Program-made: the position numbers and the translations under genes | Part shown: one piece after another, positions 61,941 through 64,000 of the stretch | How the letters are laid out: each line of letters opens with the position of its first letter | Numbering within the stretch: the first letter of the stretch is position 1 | Source: Larus michahellis | Taxonomy: Eukaryota > Chordata > Aves > Charadriiformes > Laridae | Direction of reading: 5' to 3' | Length of the DNA stretch: 64,000 nucleotides | NCBI RefSeq assembly: GCF_964199755.1 | Contig: NC_133901.1 | Span: 28,484,397-28,548,396 of the forward strand | Notes under the pieces: model-generated | The model's input: only the letters and a program-made list of their open reading frames with translations | Databases searched by the model: none | What the model was told of the DNA's origin: nothing

Positions 61941-64000
61941 TTTTATATCACATTTTCCTTTCCTAAAAAAATTCGCTGAAATCATCATAACATTTACATA
62001 CACATATCATATTGTGTCCGACAGACAGAGTTGGCACGGGCAAAAATTTATAAGCAACCAAAAATAGGTAAATGCTAAATGTTTACAACTTTAATAAGAG
62101 ACGGAGCTACCATCTCTACCTTTAATTCAAAAAATATATTTGGAGTTCAAGTAGACCGTACATATCAGCAATTTAGGGTAATATACAATACAGCGATTAT
62201 ACAACTATCCCTGAAGTGAGCTTTTTATACTAAAGGGATTTAGAGCTCATCTTAAAGTCCAAAGAAACTCAAATATGCTGAGATACAAAAACACATACAT
62301 ATTATGCATCCAGACATAGTGTGGTAACATTCGCAATGTTTCCCACAGTCTAAAAGACTCTAGTGGTTTTAGAGATATTCTTTACAGTTAAAATACAGAA
62401 TCCTAGTAAACCTGATAACATTCATCAGTTTAGTTGGAATTTCTCATGCGCACACATACGTGCAATATCTTTGTTTGAGAGGTCGGCATCAATTAAATTT
62501 AACTGCTTCCCCTGTGGACTTAAATCAAGGCTGGATACTAAATTAATATTTTACTATATATAGTCTGTTTATAAGTCATTCTTGTTTAGCAGTTGCACCT
62601 TTTCCATGCAGTTTAGAATAGAAGCTGCCCTTGTTCTCTAGCACAACCTCTACCATGAAAGCATCAGAAGAAAGTAATTACATTTAACAGGCACCGCCCT
62701 TGTTTAATGGTGTATAAATATCCCGGTGCCAGTCCTGTGCTTGGCATACAAGGAAAGGTTAAATACATTAAACATCTGCAGCTCAACTAAACACCAGTGA
62801 AATGCTGGAGGGGACAGGATAACTGTAGACAAGTACAGAAGAAATGGAAGCCCTAATGATGGGAGAGCATTGTTCAGGATAATATCTAGTCACAGAATGA
62901 TGCTTTAAAAATAAGCACAGGGAAAATGATATTGGAAACATTTCCAAACGGGGAGACCTAATAGGCTGTAGAGTAATCACCCAAGGGAGACGGAGGAAGT
63001 CCTTTTGACTGAGTCATTTCTTTCTGGACTGGGCAAAGTGTTAAGCACACCGCAGGGAAAAAATGTGCTGGCAGATGGAAAGACTACCAGGTCTACTGCT
63101 CAGAAGCCTAAGACATTTCTGTTCTCAACAGTAGCAGTTTTGTTCAAAACAAACCCAAAGTAATCAAAAGCCTTTTTAATTGTGCGTGAAGAGATGGGCG
63201 ACTTCTGTAGCCTCTTCCACGTCTTTCTCAAATTTAATACAGCTACGTGTATTTATGACTCCTCCTTAAATTACATTTCCAGAACAGAGTTTTCCCCTTG
63301 TGTGTTCCCAGATCTGCAGTCACGTATTGCCTTTGCCCATCTGATGCTGTGTGGCAAGAACGGATGCAGCTTTATCGGAAACTTGTCCTGAACAGGCTCT
63401 TGCCAAGCGTGACTAGTTTAATGTGACAGATTATAAAATGAAAGGAGAGTGAAAAGGGAGGAATAACAAGTGCCAGGGAAAGATTAGATCCTCCACACAT
63501 TTCTGCATTTATTGACCTTTTCTTCTTCGATATACCATTAGTTACCCAGATTTACAGCTCGAGATGGCAGGCAAGCTGTCAGGTGCACTGTTTAGGTCAT
63601 TGATGATGTTATGAACTCTACTGGAAACTGATTTAATTAAAAAAAGTATGTGACTTGACGTTTGACATAGCAAATATCTAACTAACATTTTTAATTGGTC
63701 CTTGTACAATTCCTTTGCAACTATTGTGATCTTTTTAATAACTTCTTAGGGGCTTAAAAATTAAAATATGTCTGAGAAAATTGCATACGGGGTACCAACA
63801 GCCAGTATATAGCATCCACGCTGAAGAGTCATTATATGCAAGTGCAGTTTGGCATCAGCGTACATAAATCTATAGATCAATCTGCACAGAAGCAATGTTT
63901 CATCCTGAAGTTTCTTGAAGACTCAACCTGGATGGTTTTCTTTCAGCAAGCTCTACATCAAATTTTTAGTCGTAAATTGGACTTAAGTTGCAATTTACTC
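61941..64000. other. right edge, nothing recognised
   Basis: AT-rich sequence with only short open frames on either strand and no exon, RNA or repeat that I can identify. Confidence 0.5.

Noticed and set aside
1-64000. CRISPR arrays, operons, bacterial or phage features
   Set aside because: The sequence is clearly vertebrate, with spliced genes and CR1 elements. No regularly spaced repeats or prokaryotic gene layout were seen.

Overview
This 64 kb window is vertebrate, and almost certainly avian, genomic DNA. It has spliced genes with GT-AG introns, a CpG-island promoter at the left edge, and several 5'-truncated CR1 LINE copies, including one ending in the typical avian CR1 3' terminus ATTCTATGAT. 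The sequence is sparse in genes and rich in introns and intergenic DNA. Three protein genes are recognised by reading exons directly. Together they match the conserved vertebrate order CCDC50 - UTS2B - OSTN (human 3q28).

Left edge (1-1000): the first coding exon of CCDC50 lies on the minus strand (347-395) inside a GC-rich CpG island; the rest of that gene runs off the window to the left. From about 1 to 13.5 kb I see no coding sequence, only two CR1 copies. 13.6-23.4 kb: UTS2B on the plus strand, with all five coding exons in phase (120 aa), a signal peptide, a basic processing site and the cyclic urotensin-related peptide ACFWKYCI, followed by a 3' UTR with an AATAAA. 27.5-35.0 kb: OSTN (osteocrin/musclin) on the minus strand, with three coding exons (133 aa), two natriuretic-peptide-like motifs and an in-phase splice acceptor directly before the ATG, which implies a non-coding first exon further right. 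UTS2B and OSTN are convergent, with about 4 kb between their 3' ends. 35-64 kb: no coding exon recognised; it holds CR1 copies, microsatellites and a small chimeric retroposon whose head is a decayed tRNA-Asn(GTT) and whose tail is the CR1 3' end.

UTS2B and OSTN both encode small secreted peptide hormones released by cleavage at basic residues. By family knowledge, URP acts on the urotensin receptor and osteocrin binds the natriuretic clearance receptor NPR3. CCDC50 is a cytoplasmic ubiquitin-binding signalling adaptor and is not functionally linked. The items most worth checking are the tRNA-Asn/CR1 chimeric SINE, a second in-phase splice donor 30 nt downstream of UTS2B coding exon 1, and the undiscovered OSTN 5' exon.
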